Assembly: GCF_006715025.1 (NCBI RefSeq) | Contig: NZ_VFMK01000001.1 | Location: 124,001-188,000 of the forward strand | DNA: 64,000 nt | Direction of reading: 5' to 3' | Origin: Serratia fonticola | GTDB lineage: Bacteria; Pseudomonadota; Gammaproteobacteria; Enterobacterales; Enterobacteriaceae | In this document: piece by piece, positions 1-8,026 of the stretch | Layout: every line of letters starts with the position of its first letter | Position numbering within the stretch: position 1 is the stretch's first letter | Translations under genes and position numbers: made by a program | The notes under the pieces: generated by a model | Seen by the model: the letters and a program-made list of their open reading frames with translations, nothing else | What the model was told of the DNA's origin: nothing | Database searches by the model: none

Positions 1-289
1 CGGTAATCGGCAACTCACCCGAGGCCATCTTTTCAAACGGGCTGCCCCATTTGTCTTCTAAATCATTGAGGTAATCTTGTTGGGTTTCATCGGGCGTGTA
101 GAAGCAGATGCCATGGGGAACGTTACCGTTCAGGTAGCCTGGCATTAGTGGGTGATGGTGATGCAACAAGGTAGGCAGCAGATTATACACCCGTTGGAAC
201 GCGGGCTTCATGGCCGCCAGGGCACGATCGACACGGAGTTGGTTGATCGCATCCAGTCTTTGTTTCAGTGTCTCGATGTAGAGGTACAA
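1..289 (-). CDS. cyaA: Adenylate cyclase class I, N-terminal part (runs off the left edge)
   Basis: This is the first 96 codons of class I adenylate cyclase, which makes cyclic AMP from ATP in the cytoplasm. The reverse-strand reading starts LYIETLKQRLDAINQLRVDR and continues through a LLPTLLHHHHPLMPGYLNG segment, both typical of the enterobacterial CyaA N-terminal catalytic half. The start is placed at a TTG codon (287-289), because CyaA of enterics is known to use UUG and the flanking bases around it match the E. coli arrangement. It is divergent from hemC, as in E. coli. The rest of the gene lies outside the window. Confidence 0.93.
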   Translation of the reverse strand, partial: MYLYIETLKQRLDAINQLRVDRALAAMKPAFQRVYNLLPTLLHHHHPLMPGYLNGNVPHGICFYTPDETQQDYLNDLEDKWGSPFEKMASGELPIT

Positions 290-382
290 GACGTCTCGCC
301 TGATTATCCCGATGCTTGAAAAAATACCCGTATTCCATCAGCGTCTTTAGTTTAGAAGAATATTTGACGACTTATTGCTGGA

Positions 383-402
383 AACGTGATCAATCTAACA
401 CC
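383..402 (-). promoter_or_regulatory. CRP-cAMP binding site of the cyaA promoter
   Basis: CGTGA (385-389), six bases, TAACA (396-400) approximates the TGTGA-N6-TCACA consensus. Read on the minus strand the site and its flanks are nearly the same as the known E. coli cyaA P2 CRP site. CRP-cAMP represses cyaA there, giving feedback control of cAMP synthesis. Confidence 0.75.
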
Positions 403-545
403 TTGCTGATTGACCGTAAAGGAGGTAAAGCGACACACTTACTATCGCATTCCTCTAAACGATTTACCTTGCAGCCTTTGACTGCCCAGATCTCCTCCAT
501 GTCCCATTGATTCCGTTATCCTTTCTTCGCCTATGGCTTCTTGCA

Positions 546-574
546 CTGACAGTTTTCGTACTCAGTGGTAGGAT
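546..574 (+). promoter_or_regulatory. Sigma-70 promoter of the hem operon
   Basis: The -35 box CTGACA (546-551) matches 5 of 6 consensus bases, the spacer is 17 bp, and the -10 box is TAGGAT (569-574). Transcription would begin near 581, giving a leader of about 24 nt before hemC. Confidence 0.6.
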
Positions 575-604
575 GGACGGCGAATTATAAAAACGGTAAC
601 AAGC

Positions 605-1546
605 ATGTTAGACAAAATTGTTCGAATTGCCACCCGTCAGAGCCCGCTTGCCCTTTGGCAAGCGCACTATGTTCAGCAACGATTGCTGGCGAGCCACCCA
701 GGGCTGCAGGTTGAACTGGTGCCGATGGTGACGCGCGGCGACATTATTCTGGATACGCCGCTGGCCAAGGTCGGTGGTAAAGGTCTGTTCGTGAAAGAAC
801 TGGAACTGGCGCTGTTGGAAGGGCGGGCGGATATCGCCGTACACTCGATGAAAGACGTCCCTGTCGATTTTCCTGCGGGTCTGGGGCTGGTGACCATTTG
901 TGAGCGCGACGATCCGCGCGATGCTTTTGTTTCCAATCGCTTTGCCGCAATCGACCAACTGCCGCCCGGCAGCGTGGTGGGCACTTCAAGCCTGCGCCGC
1001 CAATGCCAGCTGCGTCAACGCCGTCCGGATCTGATCGTACGCGATCTGCGTGGCAACGTAGGCACCCGCCTGGCTAAACTGGATAACGGCGACTACGACG
1101 CCATTATCCTGGCCGTGGCCGGATTAAAACGCCTGGGGCTGGAACAACGCATCCGTAACCCGATGAGCGCAGAGGAATCCCTGCCAGCGGTGGGTCAGGG
1201 TGCTGTGGGTATCGAATGCCGTCTGGATGACGACATTACCCGTGCCTTGTTGGCCCCCCTCAATCATCGCGAAACCGAAATTCGCGTCCGGGCTGAACGG
1301 GCAATGAATACCCGGTTGGAAGGCGGTTGTCAGGTCCCTATAGGCAGCTATGCTGAACTGGTGGGCGACGAACTCTGGTTGCGCGCACTGGTTGGCGCTC
1401 CAGACGGTAGCCTGATGGTGCGCGGCGAGCGCCGTGGCCCTGTCGCCAAGGCAGAACAGATGGGGGTGGAGCTGGCAGAAGAACTGTTGGCTGCCGGTGC
1501 CCGTGAGATCCTGCACGACGTTTACCAGGGGAATCCCCCAGCATGA
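605..1546 (+). CDS. hemC: Hydroxymethylbilane synthase (porphobilinogen deaminase)
   Basis: HemC condenses four porphobilinogen molecules into hydroxymethylbilane in cytosolic haem synthesis. The 313-residue length equals the E. coli enzyme. Visible signatures are RIATRQSPLALWQAHYV near the N-terminus, the catalytic aspartate in HSMKDVPV (about residue 84), an arginine-rich substrate segment with GTSSLRRQCQL, and the cysteine in LEGGCQVPIGSY (about residue 242) that carries the dipyrromethane cofactor. It is the first gene of hemCDXY. Its stop overlaps the hemD start by 4 bp, so the two are probably translationally coupled. Confidence 0.97.
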   Translation: MLDKIVRIATRQSPLALWQAHYVQQRLLASHPGLQVELVPMVTRGDIILDTPLAKVGGKGLFVKELELALLEGRADIAVHSMKDVPVDFPAGLGLVTICERDDPRDAFVSNRFAAIDQLPPGSVVGTSSLRRQCQLRQRRPDLIVRDLRGNVGTRLAKLDNGDYDAIILAVAGLKRLGLEQRIRNPMSAEESLPAVGQGAVGIECRLDDDITRALLAPLNHRETEIRVRAERAMNTRLEGGCQVPIGSYAELVGDELWLRALVGAPDGSLMVRGERRGPVAKAEQMGVELAEELLAAGAREILHDVYQGNPPA

Positions 1547-2283
1547 CCATTCTGGTAACCCGCCCATCCCCGGTAGGGGAACAATTGGTGAGCCGCCTGC
1601 GCGCACTTGGCCGGGTTGCCTATCATGCGCCCCTGATCGATTTTGCCCCCGGCACCGATCTGCCCAGGCTGCCACAGGCGCTGACGCAACTGCATGAGGG
1701 GGATCTGGTCTTTGCCCTCTCACAGCACGCCGTCAGCTATGCCAGCTCGGTGATTAATCGTGCCGGGCTTCAATGGCCCGCGCGCTTGTCCTATTATGCT
1801 ATAGGCCGCACCACCGCGCTGGCGCTGCATCGCATCAGTAGTCTGCCGGTTGAATACCCTCGTGAACGTGAAATCAGCGAGAATCTGTTGCTGATGCCTG
1901 CGTTACAGAAGCTAACTGGCAAGCAGGCTCTGATCATGCGGGGTAATGGCGGACGTGAACTGCTTGGGGAGACCCTGGCTGAGCGTGGCGCTGCGGTAAG
2001 CTATTATGAATGCTATCAACGCAGCCCGGTTCACTATGATGGCAGCGAACAGAGTGCCCATTGGCAACGCGCTGGCATCGATACGCTGGTCATCACCAGC
2101 GGTGAAATGCTACAACAGCTCTATACTTTAGTGCCTGATTACTATCGTTCTTCCTGGCTATTACGTTGCCATCTGATAGTAGTCAGTGAACGCCTGGCTA
2201 CCCTTGCCAAGGAATTGGGCTGGAGCTCGATTCGGGTAGCTGAAAACGCTGATAATGACGCGCTGATACGCGCGCTACAATAA
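1543..2283 (+). CDS. hemD: Uroporphyrinogen-III synthase
   Basis: HemD cyclises hydroxymethylbilane, the HemC product, and inverts ring D to give uroporphyrinogen III. The 246-residue length equals that of E. coli HemD. It opens with ILVTRPSPVGEQLVSRL, and a later ALIMRGNGGRELLGETL segment resembles the family's second domain. LVITSGEMLQQL near residue 185 matches the conserved TSGE/TS region that lines the active site between the two domains. The ATGA overlap with hemC supports the start. Confidence 0.95.
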   Translation: MTILVTRPSPVGEQLVSRLRALGRVAYHAPLIDFAPGTDLPRLPQALTQLHEGDLVFALSQHAVSYASSVINRAGLQWPARLSYYAIGRTTALALHRISSLPVEYPREREISENLLLMPALQKLTGKQALIMRGNGGRELLGETLAERGAAVSYYECYQRSPVHYDGSEQSAHWQRAGIDTLVITSGEMLQQLYTLVPDYYRSSWLLRCHLIVVSERLATLAKELGWSSIRVAENADNDALIRALQ

Positions 2284-2305
2284 CCTGACTATGGGATGTG
2301 CCACT

Positions 2306-3430
2306 ATGACGGAACAAAACACTCCATCCGCCCCGGTTGAAGAGCCAACCCCAGCGGTCGAGAGCCCCCAGCAGCCAGACGCTGACAACCGAAAAGGTAA
2401 AAATACCGGTCCGGTACTTGGCGCGATTGCTATCGTGCTGGTCATCGCACTGGGTGCTGGCGGCTATTACCACACGCACAAGCAGGCACAAACGCTGATT
2501 GCGGCCAATCAAGCCTTGCAACAACAGTTGGTCGAACTGAAGCAGCACCAACAGCAGGAAAAAACCGCGCTGGAAGGCTTGCTGCAACAGCAGGGTAAAA
2601 CGCTGGACGCCACTGGCCGCGAGCAAACCACGCTGGCCCGCCAGTTAAACGCGTTGCAGGATAAAGTCGCAACGATTTCTGGTGGCGATGCCAAAACCTG
2701 GTTGCTGGCCCAGGCCGACTTCCTGGTGAAAATGGCAGGCCGCAAACTGTGGAGCGATCAGGACGTCACTACCGCTGCCACGTTGCTGAAAAGCGCCGAC
2801 GCCAGCCTGGCGGAAATGAACGACCCGAGTCTGATTGATATCCGCCGGGCCATTACCGAAGATATCGGCTCGCTCTCTGCCGTAGCCCAGGTCGATTTTG
2901 ACGGCATCATTCTGAGGGTCGACCAGTTGACCAATCAGGTTGATAACCTGCGCCTGGCAGATAACAACAGCGATGAACGGCCAATGGACCAAGACGACGG
3001 CGAGCTATCCAGTTCCCTGAGCGAATGGCGTCAGAACCTGACCAAGAGCTGGCACAACTTTATGGCAGACTTCATCACCATCCGCCGTCGCGATACCAGC
3101 GCCGAACCTCTGTTGGCACCAAACCAGGACATCTACCTGCGCGAGAATATCCGTTCCCGCCTGCTGATCGCCGCACAGGCGATCCCTCGCCATCAGAACG
3201 AGGTCTATAAACAGTCGCTGGAAACGGTTTCTACCTGGGTGCGTGCCTACTTCGATACCACCGATCCCGCCACCAAGGCGTTCCTGGAGGAGTTGGACGG
3301 TCTGAGCCAGCAATCGATCTCGATGGATGTGCCGGCTCAACTGAAAAGTCAGCCAATGCTGGAAAAACTGATGCAAACCCGGGTGCGTAACCTGTTAGCT
3401 CAGACGCCTGCCACTCACCAGGAGGGATAA
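2306..3430 (+). CDS. hemX: HemX, membrane protein of the hem operon (uroporphyrin-III C-methyltransferase-like annotation)
   Basis: HemX is an inner-membrane protein whose biochemical role is not settled; older annotations call it a uroporphyrinogen methyltransferase without good support. The N-terminus is acidic and proline-rich, followed by one transmembrane helix (GPVLGAIAIVLVIALGAGGY, about residues 36-55). A long glutamine-rich stretch of about 60 residues (QALQQQLVELKQHQQQEK and on) predicts a coiled coil, and a periplasmic domain follows. An upstream in-frame ATG at 2291 is possible. The ATG at 2306 is preferred because GGGATG lies about 8 nt upstream and MTEQ matches the E. coli start. 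Confidence 0.9.
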   Translation: MTEQNTPSAPVEEPTPAVESPQQPDADNRKGKNTGPVLGAIAIVLVIALGAGGYYHTHKQAQTLIAANQALQQQLVELKQHQQQEKTALEGLLQQQGKTLDATGREQTTLARQLNALQDKVATISGGDAKTWLLAQADFLVKMAGRKLWSDQDVTTAATLLKSADASLAEMNDPSLIDIRRAITEDIGSLSAVAQVDFDGIILRVDQLTNQVDNLRLADNNSDERPMDQDDGELSSSLSEWRQNLTKSWHNFMADFITIRRRDTSAEPLLAPNQDIYLRENIRSRLLIAAQAIPRHQNEVYKQSLETVSTWVRAYFDTTDPATKAFLEELDGLSQQSISMDVPAQLKSQPMLEKLMQTRVRNLLAQTPATHQEG

Positions 3431-3433
3431 GCC

Positions 3434-4627
3434 ATGTTACGCGTGTTATTCCTGTTTCTGGTGCTGATTGCCAGCCTGGTGCTGGGGCCGATGCTGGCCG
3501 GGCACCAAGGCTATGTGCTGATCCAGACCGACAATTACAACGTCGAAACTAGCGTCACCGGTCTGGTGATTATGGCGGTGCTACTGTTCTTGGTGCTGTT
3601 TGTCATCGAATGGATCCTGCGCCGCCTCTTCCGTACCGGTGCGCGCACCCGTGGCTGGTTCCTTGGCCGCAAGCGCAGCCGCGCCCGTAAGCAAACCAAA
3701 GAGGCGCTGATCAAACTGGCGGAAGGGGATTACAAGCAGGTAGAGAAACTGCTGACCCGTAATGCCGATCATGCTGAGCAACCGGTCGTAAACTACCTGC
3801 TGGCGGCGGAAGCGGCCCAACAACGTGGGGATGATTTCCGTACCAATCAGTATCTGGAACGCGCCGCTGAGGCTGCCGATACCGACCAACTGCCGGTGGA
3901 TATTACCCGCGTACGGATTCAATTGGCACAGGGAGAGGCCCATGCAGCACGCCACGGCGTTGACCGTTTACTGAACCAGGCACCGCGTCACCCTGAAGTG
4001 CTGCGCTTGGCAGAGCAGGCTTATCTGCGTACCGGCGCTTATGCCTCGCTGCTGGAGATCCTGCCGTCAATGAGCAAGATCAGTTTGCACAGCGAAGAAG
4101 AGATCCAAGCGCTGCAGCAGCAGGCCTATATCGGCCTGATGAATCAGGCCATGGCCGATGAAGGCAGTGAAGGGTTGAAGCGCTGGTGGAAAGATCAGAG
4201 CCGCAAGATTCGCCATGAAGTTCCGCTACAGGTGGCGATGGTTGAACATCTGATTGAATGTGATGACCACCAGTTGGCGCAAGACATCGTGCTGAGCAGC
4301 CTGAAACGGCAGTACGATGAACGCTTGGTATTACTGATCCCACGCATCAAGTCGGGTAACCCGGAGCAGTTGGAAAAAGCCTTACGCCATCAGATCAAAC
4401 AACATGGTGCCACGCCGTTATTGAACAGCACGCTGGGCCAGTTGCTGATGAAACATGGCGAATGGCAGCAGGCGAGCGATGCATTCCGTGAAGCGCTGCA
4501 ACAACGGCCAGACGCGTATGACTACGCCTGGTTGGCAGATGCCCTGGATAAGCTCCATCATACCGATGAGGCAACCCAAATGCGTCGTGAAGGGCTGTTG
4601 TTAACGTTGAAGCATAACGGCGAGTAA
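3434..4627 (+). CDS. hemY: HemY, inner-membrane TPR protein of the hem operon
   Basis: This enterobacterial HemY is not the protoporphyrinogen oxidase of the same name. It is an inner-membrane protein with two N-terminal hydrophobic helices (about residues 3-22 and 40-62), a basic cytoplasmic stretch (RRLFRTGARTRGWFLGRKR), and a helical TPR-like remainder with repeats such as VVNYLLAAEAAQQRGDDFR. The start lies 3 bp after hemX, so the genes are co-transcribed. Its molecular role is unproven; a part in haem or envelope homeostasis is inferred only from operon position. Confidence 0.9.
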   Translation: MLRVLFLFLVLIASLVLGPMLAGHQGYVLIQTDNYNVETSVTGLVIMAVLLFLVLFVIEWILRRLFRTGARTRGWFLGRKRSRARKQTKEALIKLAEGDYKQVEKLLTRNADHAEQPVVNYLLAAEAAQQRGDDFRTNQYLERAAEAADTDQLPVDITRVRIQLAQGEAHAARHGVDRLLNQAPRHPEVLRLAEQAYLRTGAYASLLEILPSMSKISLHSEEEIQALQQQAYIGLMNQAMADEGSEGLKRWWKDQSRKIRHEVPLQVAMVEHLIECDDHQLAQDIVLSSLKRQYDERLVLLIPRIKSGNPEQLEKALRHQIKQHGATPLLNSTLGQLLMKHGEWQQASDAFREALQQRPDAYDYAWLADALDKLHHTDEATQMRREGLLLTLKHNGE

Positions 4628-4647
4628 CAGCGTCTCTAAACGTATCA

Positions 4648-4680
4648 GGGCTCAGCACGACGTGCTGGGCCCTTTTTTTA
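4648..4680 (+). terminator. Rho-independent terminator of hemCDXY
   Basis: A GC-rich dyad (GGGC, CAGCAC and their complements, 4648-4672) is followed by seven T residues. It begins 20 bp after the hemY stop. Confidence 0.88.
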
Positions 4681-4700
4681 CCTGCTGTTTTCCTCGGGGC

Positions 4701-4729
4701 AAAAAAAACACTTGCCGTGAGGCAAGTGT
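4701..4729 (-). terminator. Minus-strand rho-independent terminator facing hemY
   Basis: A 9-bp stem ACACTTGCC/GGCAAGTGT with loop GTGA (4708-4729) is followed on the minus strand by eight T residues (A-run at 4701-4708). No convincing gene was found immediately upstream of it on that strand. It may serve read-through from the tRNA operon or an unrecognised transcript. Confidence 0.65.
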
Positions 4730-4730
4730 A

Positions 4731-5441
4731 TAAAAAAGCAATCAGGTCTAGGACAACTGGGGCGGTGCCTCACTCAACGTTATGCCCGGAGTGTGATGAA
4801 GCCGTTGCAAGCAACCCTTTCATCGTTCTGGTGGGCAATAGGCACCCTAAAATCGGCTCTGCATCATTCCTGGGTTTATGAGGCCTAAGGCGAACATAAG
4901 AAGTGGAATGAGCATCTACAGTAGAGATATTGCACGTAGCGTGCCAACTTCTAACTATCGAGTATCATTAAGTGATAAAAAATTTATCCAATTGAATTTT
5001 AATCATTTATTTTTCATCACCACGCTTATTCCTGCGCGTGCTATCCGCCATGCGTTTTTTGGCACTACAGCTATTCTGTCGCCTTAAAACGACGAGATAA
5101 TGGCAAGTCAAATTTATACATTAAAATCAATAGATTAAATGTCTCAAAGCGACGACAACCGCTCCCCTTGCGAATGCTAAAAGGAGACAGGTTGAAGAAA
5201 TGCTTTTGCTGCGCTTACCGCATGGCGGTTTTCGCCCGGCAGATAGATTGATTAACCGGGCGTGGAAGCAATAAAACGAGTGGGCTTTGGAGCAAAAAAG
5301 ATGAATCTTGTCCCTGCGCCAGTCACGGTTCGTTGTCTACGCCGCTCCCCTTCCTCACGATGAAGGTTAAAAAGCCAAAAATTAAAAATCCCGCTCATTA
5401 CCGCACGTTTTCCCAAAATAGATCGATGAGACGCGAGGCTC
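4731..5441. other. Gene-poor spacer between hemY and the tRNA-Pro region
   Basis: About 700 bp with no convincing gene. In E. coli this position holds aslA/aslB, which are absent here. Frames at 4878-5087 (plus) and 5252-5698 (minus) lack ribosome sites and recognisable products, and the latter runs through the tRNA. A 24-codon frame at 5200-5274 has an upstream AGGAGA but poor spacing. A 7-bp dyad CGCCCGG/CCGGGCG lies near 5234-5264. Confidence 0.6.
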
Positions 5442-5508
5442 AAACTCCAGACGTAAAAAAGCCCGCTTAAAAAGCGGGCTTTCTTGAATGTGGTCGGCGA
5501 GAGAGGAT
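5442..5508 (-). repeat. Partial duplicate of the tRNA-Pro 3' end plus its terminator
   Basis: 67 bp are identical to 5606-5672. The copy holds the last 18 nt of tRNA-Pro including CCA, the 9-nt linker and the whole rho-independent terminator (5455-5482 with a T6 run on the minus strand). The rest of the tRNA is absent. It sits 164 bp downstream of the intact gene in transcriptional sense. Confidence 0.9.
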
Positions 5509-5605
5509 AACTCGCATCTTCGACGCTCGCCCTTCGGGCCGTTGCTAAAGCAACGTGGTCTCGCTTCGCTCGGCTCAAACCTCCTTCGGAGGTTCTCATC
5601 CTCTT
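5509..5605 (-). repeat. Multi-hairpin spacer between the two tRNA-Pro terminators
   Basis: 97 bp packed with short perfect dyads: GCCC-TTC-GGGC, GTTGC-TAAA-GCAAC, CGAG-CGAAG-CTCG type, and AACCTCC-TTC-GGAGGTT. There is no coding potential. With the flanking duplicate it forms a tRNA-linked repeat unit. Confidence 0.6.
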
Positions 5606-5618
5606 AAACTCCAGACGT

Positions 5619-5646
5619 AAAAAAGCCCGCTTAAAAAGCGGGCTTT
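5619..5646 (-). terminator. Rho-independent terminator of the Arg-His-Leu-Pro tRNA operon
   Basis: The stem AAGCCCGCTT/AAGCGGGCTT is followed by T6 on the minus strand. It begins 9 nt after the CCA end of tRNA-Pro. The same sequence is found at 5455-5482 and 60844-60871. Confidence 0.9.
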
Positions 5647-5654
5647 CTTGAATG

Positions 5655-5731
5655 TGGTCGGCGAGAGAGGATTCGAACCTCCGACCCACTGGTCCCAAAC
5701 CAGTTGCGCTACCAAGCTGCGCTACTCGCCG
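5655..5731 (-). tRNA. proM: tRNA-Pro (anticodon TGG)
   Basis: 77 nt with encoded CCA. The acceptor is CGGCGAG with matching 3' strand, the anticodon loop reads TTTGGGA, and the T-arm contains GGTTCGAATCC. It is the last gene of the four-tRNA operon, as in E. coli argX-hisR-leuT-proM. It is identical to the tRNA at 60880-60956. Confidence 0.97.
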
Positions 5732-5806
5732 ATTTCTTGTTGCTGATACTACTGAATCTACAGGCTTATGTCTATGTAAATCTTAAAATTTATCAGACAT
5801 TTTGTG

Positions 5807-5893
5807 TGGTGCGAAGAGAGGGACTTGAACCCTCACGTCCGTAAGAACACTAACACCTGAAGCTAGCGCGTCTACCAATTCCGCCACCTTCGC
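5807..5893 (-). tRNA. leuT: tRNA-Leu (anticodon CAG)
   Basis: 87 nt with encoded CCA, acceptor start GCGAAGGTGG, anticodon loop containing CTTCAGG, and a long variable arm typical of a class II tRNA. It is third in the tRNA operon, between tRNA-His and tRNA-Pro. Confidence 0.96.
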
Positions 5894-5939
5894 ACTGTCA
5901 CAAAATCGCTTTCAATTCTTTAATTTACCCGAGGTAAAG

Positions 5940-6016
5940 TGGGGTGGCTAATGGGACTCGAACCCACGACAACTGGAATCACAATCCAGGGCTCTACCAA
6001 CTGAGCTATAGCCACC
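5940..6016 (-). tRNA. hisR: tRNA-His (anticodon GTG)
   Basis: 77 nt including the encoded extra 5' G (position -1) that histidyl-tRNA synthetase recognises, and an encoded CCA. The anticodon loop is TTGTGAT. It is second in the tRNA operon. Confidence 0.96.
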
Positions 6017-6074
6017 ATTGCTTCTTTACATCACGCGGTAATCATACCACCGCAGCTCCTGCGCACAAAATTAA

Positions 6075-6151
<77 letters not shown>

Positions 6152-6172
6152 GTAGCGCCGTTGCGGGTGGGG

Positions 6173-6201
6173 ATACTACGGTTTTAAACCCATCCTGTCT
6201 A
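6173..6201 (-). promoter_or_regulatory. Promoter of the tRNA operon
   Basis: On the minus strand the -35 box is TAGACA (6196-6201), the spacer is 17 bp and the -10 box is TAGTAT (6173-6178). A C-rich discriminator (CCCCACCCGC) follows. GC-rich discriminators are typical of stable-RNA promoters under stringent control. Confidence 0.65.
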
Positions 6202-6253
6202 GTGCTTTTTCTCAGAAATGTTGCGTTTGATTACGCTTTGCTCACTCCTGCGG

Positions 6254-6282
6254 CCAAAAGGGCCCAGGTGGGCCCTTTTGCC
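6254..6282 (-). terminator. Terminator of yifK
   Basis: A 12-bp dyad CAAAAGGGCCCA/TGGGCCCTTTTG lies immediately after the yifK stop. The T-tract is short (TTTT) and contained in the stem, and the adenine-rich half makes it potentially bidirectional. Confidence 0.7.
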
Positions 6283-6286
6283 AGAC

Positions 6287-7690
6287 TTATCGCTGACTTT
6301 CCACCCGCTTTTCAGGCTGATGATGTGTTTTATGCATCCCGAAAATGAAATAGCACAGGCTGACTGCCGCCAAGAAAATACCCCCCACCAACAATGAAAT
6401 CCGCGTATCGGGATTAATCCCCATGCCAACCAGCACACACACCAGGAAAGCGATGGTCAGGTAGTTGACATAAGGGAACATCACCGATTTGAAGGCGTGC
6501 GTTTTCATCGCCTCTTTGTGGACACGGCGGAAATAAAGCTGGCTTATCAGTACCACAAACCACGGCACCATACCCGGCAACACGCTGGCGCTGTAAACAT
6601 AGACAAAGACCTGCTGTGGATTGGGGATAATGTAATTAAGCGCGGATCCCACCAGCAGGCAGGCGATGGTGATGGCAATGCAGTTTACCGGCACCCCGCT
6701 GGCGGAGAGCCTGGTTAATGCTGCAGGCAGTTGGCGGTTTTTGGCCAGGGCATAAAGCATACGGCCACCGCTGTACATGCCACTGTTGCATCCCGAGAGC
6801 GCAGCGGTCAACACCACGAAATTGATAATCCCGGCGGCAGCCACGATGCCGATTTTTGCAAAGGTCAGGACAAACGGGCTGCCAGCAGTACCGATCCCGT
6901 TCCACGGGAAGATAGTGACGATCACAAAAATGGCCCCCACATAGAAAATCAGGATGCGCCACAAGATGTTATTAATCGCCCGCTTGAGCGTCACCTGCGG
7001 ATTTCTGGCTTCCCCGGCGGTAATACCAACCAGTTCAACCCCCTGGTAAGACGCCACCACAATACACAGGGCAAACAGGAAACCTTTCCAGCCACCGGCA
7101 AAGAAGCCTCCGTGGGCCGTCAGGTTGGCAAACCCTGTCGGCTGCCCGCCGTTACCGAAACCAAAGAAGATCACGCCCAGGCCAACCAGAATCATCACGA
7201 TGATAGTAGTCACTTTAATCATGGCAAACCAGAACTCCAGCTCGCCATACAGGCGCACTGCGGCCAGGTTAGCCAATGCGACCATGGCAACCGCAATCAG
7301 CGCGGGGAGCCATTGGGGGATCTCTGGGAACCAGAACTGCACGTAAACCCCGATTGCCGTAATTTCCGATATCCCGACGGCGATCCACATAAACCAATAG
7401 CCCCAGGCGGTGAGATAACCGAAATAGGGGTTCATATATTTGTGTGCGTACACGGCGAAGGAGCCCGCCACCGGCTCCAGGAATAACATCTCGCCCATTG
7501 AGCGCATGATGAAGAACACAAACAGGCCAGCAATAATATAGGCCAGCAGCACCGATGGCCCCGCCCATTTCAACGTACTGGCCGAGCCCATAAACAGGCC
7601 GACGCCAATGGTCCCACCTAATGCAATCAACTCGATATGCCGGGCTTCCAGCCCCCGGTGTAGTCCTTGTGGTTTTTCTCTACTTGCCAT
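6287..7690 (-). CDS. yifK: Amino-acid permease YifK (threonine/serine type)
   Basis: A 467-residue inner-membrane permease of the APC superfamily. The N-terminus holds the family signature ELIALGGTIGVGLFMGSAS (about residues 20-38), and about 12 hydrophobic segments follow. Sequence and position beside the argX tRNA operon match E. coli YifK, reported as a threonine/serine proton symporter (ThrP). It has its own terminator and a 0.3-kb upstream region, so it is transcribed apart from wecG. In enteric relatives it is repressed by the GcvB small RNA; a CA-containing leader is visible here but the site was not resolved. Confidence 0.93.
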   Translation of the reverse strand: MASREKPQGLHRGLEARHIELIALGGTIGVGLFMGSASTLKWAGPSVLLAYIIAGLFVFFIMRSMGEMLFLEPVAGSFAVYAHKYMNPYFGYLTAWGYWFMWIAVGISEITAIGVYVQFWFPEIPQWLPALIAVAMVALANLAAVRLYGELEFWFAMIKVTTIIVMILVGLGVIFFGFGNGGQPTGFANLTAHGGFFAGGWKGFLFALCIVVASYQGVELVGITAGEARNPQVTLKRAINNILWRILIFYVGAIFVIVTIFPWNGIGTAGSPFVLTFAKIGIVAAAGIINFVVLTAALSGCNSGMYSGGRMLYALAKNRQLPAALTRLSASGVPVNCIAITIACLLVGSALNYIIPNPQQVFVYVYSASVLPGMVPWFVVLISQLYFRRVHKEAMKTHAFKSVMFPYVNYLTIAFLVCVLVGMGINPDTRISLLVGGIFLAAVSLCYFIFGMHKTHHQPEKRVESQR

Positions 7691-7984
7691 AAATCCTCAG
7701 TCATATTTTTTATGATTATGTTTGTGCGCCAGCTCAGGCCGGTCGTTATTATTTTAGTAAAAAGAGCATCATTCATCCCAAGTCAGGCGAGACGGAACCC
7801 GCCAGGCAAATCTGTGTGCTAAAGCGATTGCAGCGACCAGGGCAAATTTTGCGGGCAGTATCGTTTCGCATTTTGCGGCTATAAGCAAATGCAGGTTAAA
7901 ACTTTATAGAATAAATGTATGAAACGTTGCACCCTGAGGGGATAGCGCGGAGAAAAACGTCGTCGATAGGAGAGTTTTTAGTAC
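7691..7984. other. yifK promoter region / wecG downstream region
   Basis: About 300 bp without a gene. It must contain the yifK promoter, but no clear -35/-10 pair was fixed by eye. The frame at 7915-8172 overlaps the wecG 3' end antisense and is not called. Confidence 0.6.
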
Positions 7985-8022
7985 AAAACAGCCGCTGGGG
8001 CAACGCCATGCGCCCCAGCGCG
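7985..8022 (-). terminator. Terminator at the end of the wec (ECA) operon
   Basis: The stem CGCTGGGGC/GCCCCAGCG (7993-8001 with 8012-8020) lies just after the wecG stop and is followed on the minus strand by GGCTGTTTTG, a weak T-run. The position suits the operon end. Confidence 0.65.
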
Positions 8023-8026
8023 AGGA

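Larger units (their letters stand above)
290..604. other. Divergent cyaA-hemC intergenic region
   Basis: This is a 315-bp non-coding regulatory region between two divergent genes. It holds a CRP-type site for cyaA and a sigma-70 promoter for hemC, both listed separately. A 64-codon frame at 316-510 has no ribosome binding site or recognisable product and is not called. Confidence 0.8.

Noticed and set aside
316..510. 64-codon frame in the cyaA-hemC region
   Set aside because: It crosses the CRP site and has no ribosome site or known product.
5200..5274. 24-codon frame MLLLRLPHGG...
   Set aside because: AGGAGA lies 12 nt upstream, too far for a good start. It is short, of low complexity and has no known relative.
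5252..5698. 148-codon minus-strand frame
   Set aside because: It runs through tRNA-Pro, both terminators and the hairpin spacer. The VGRRFESS-type start is a common artefact of reading a tRNA as protein.
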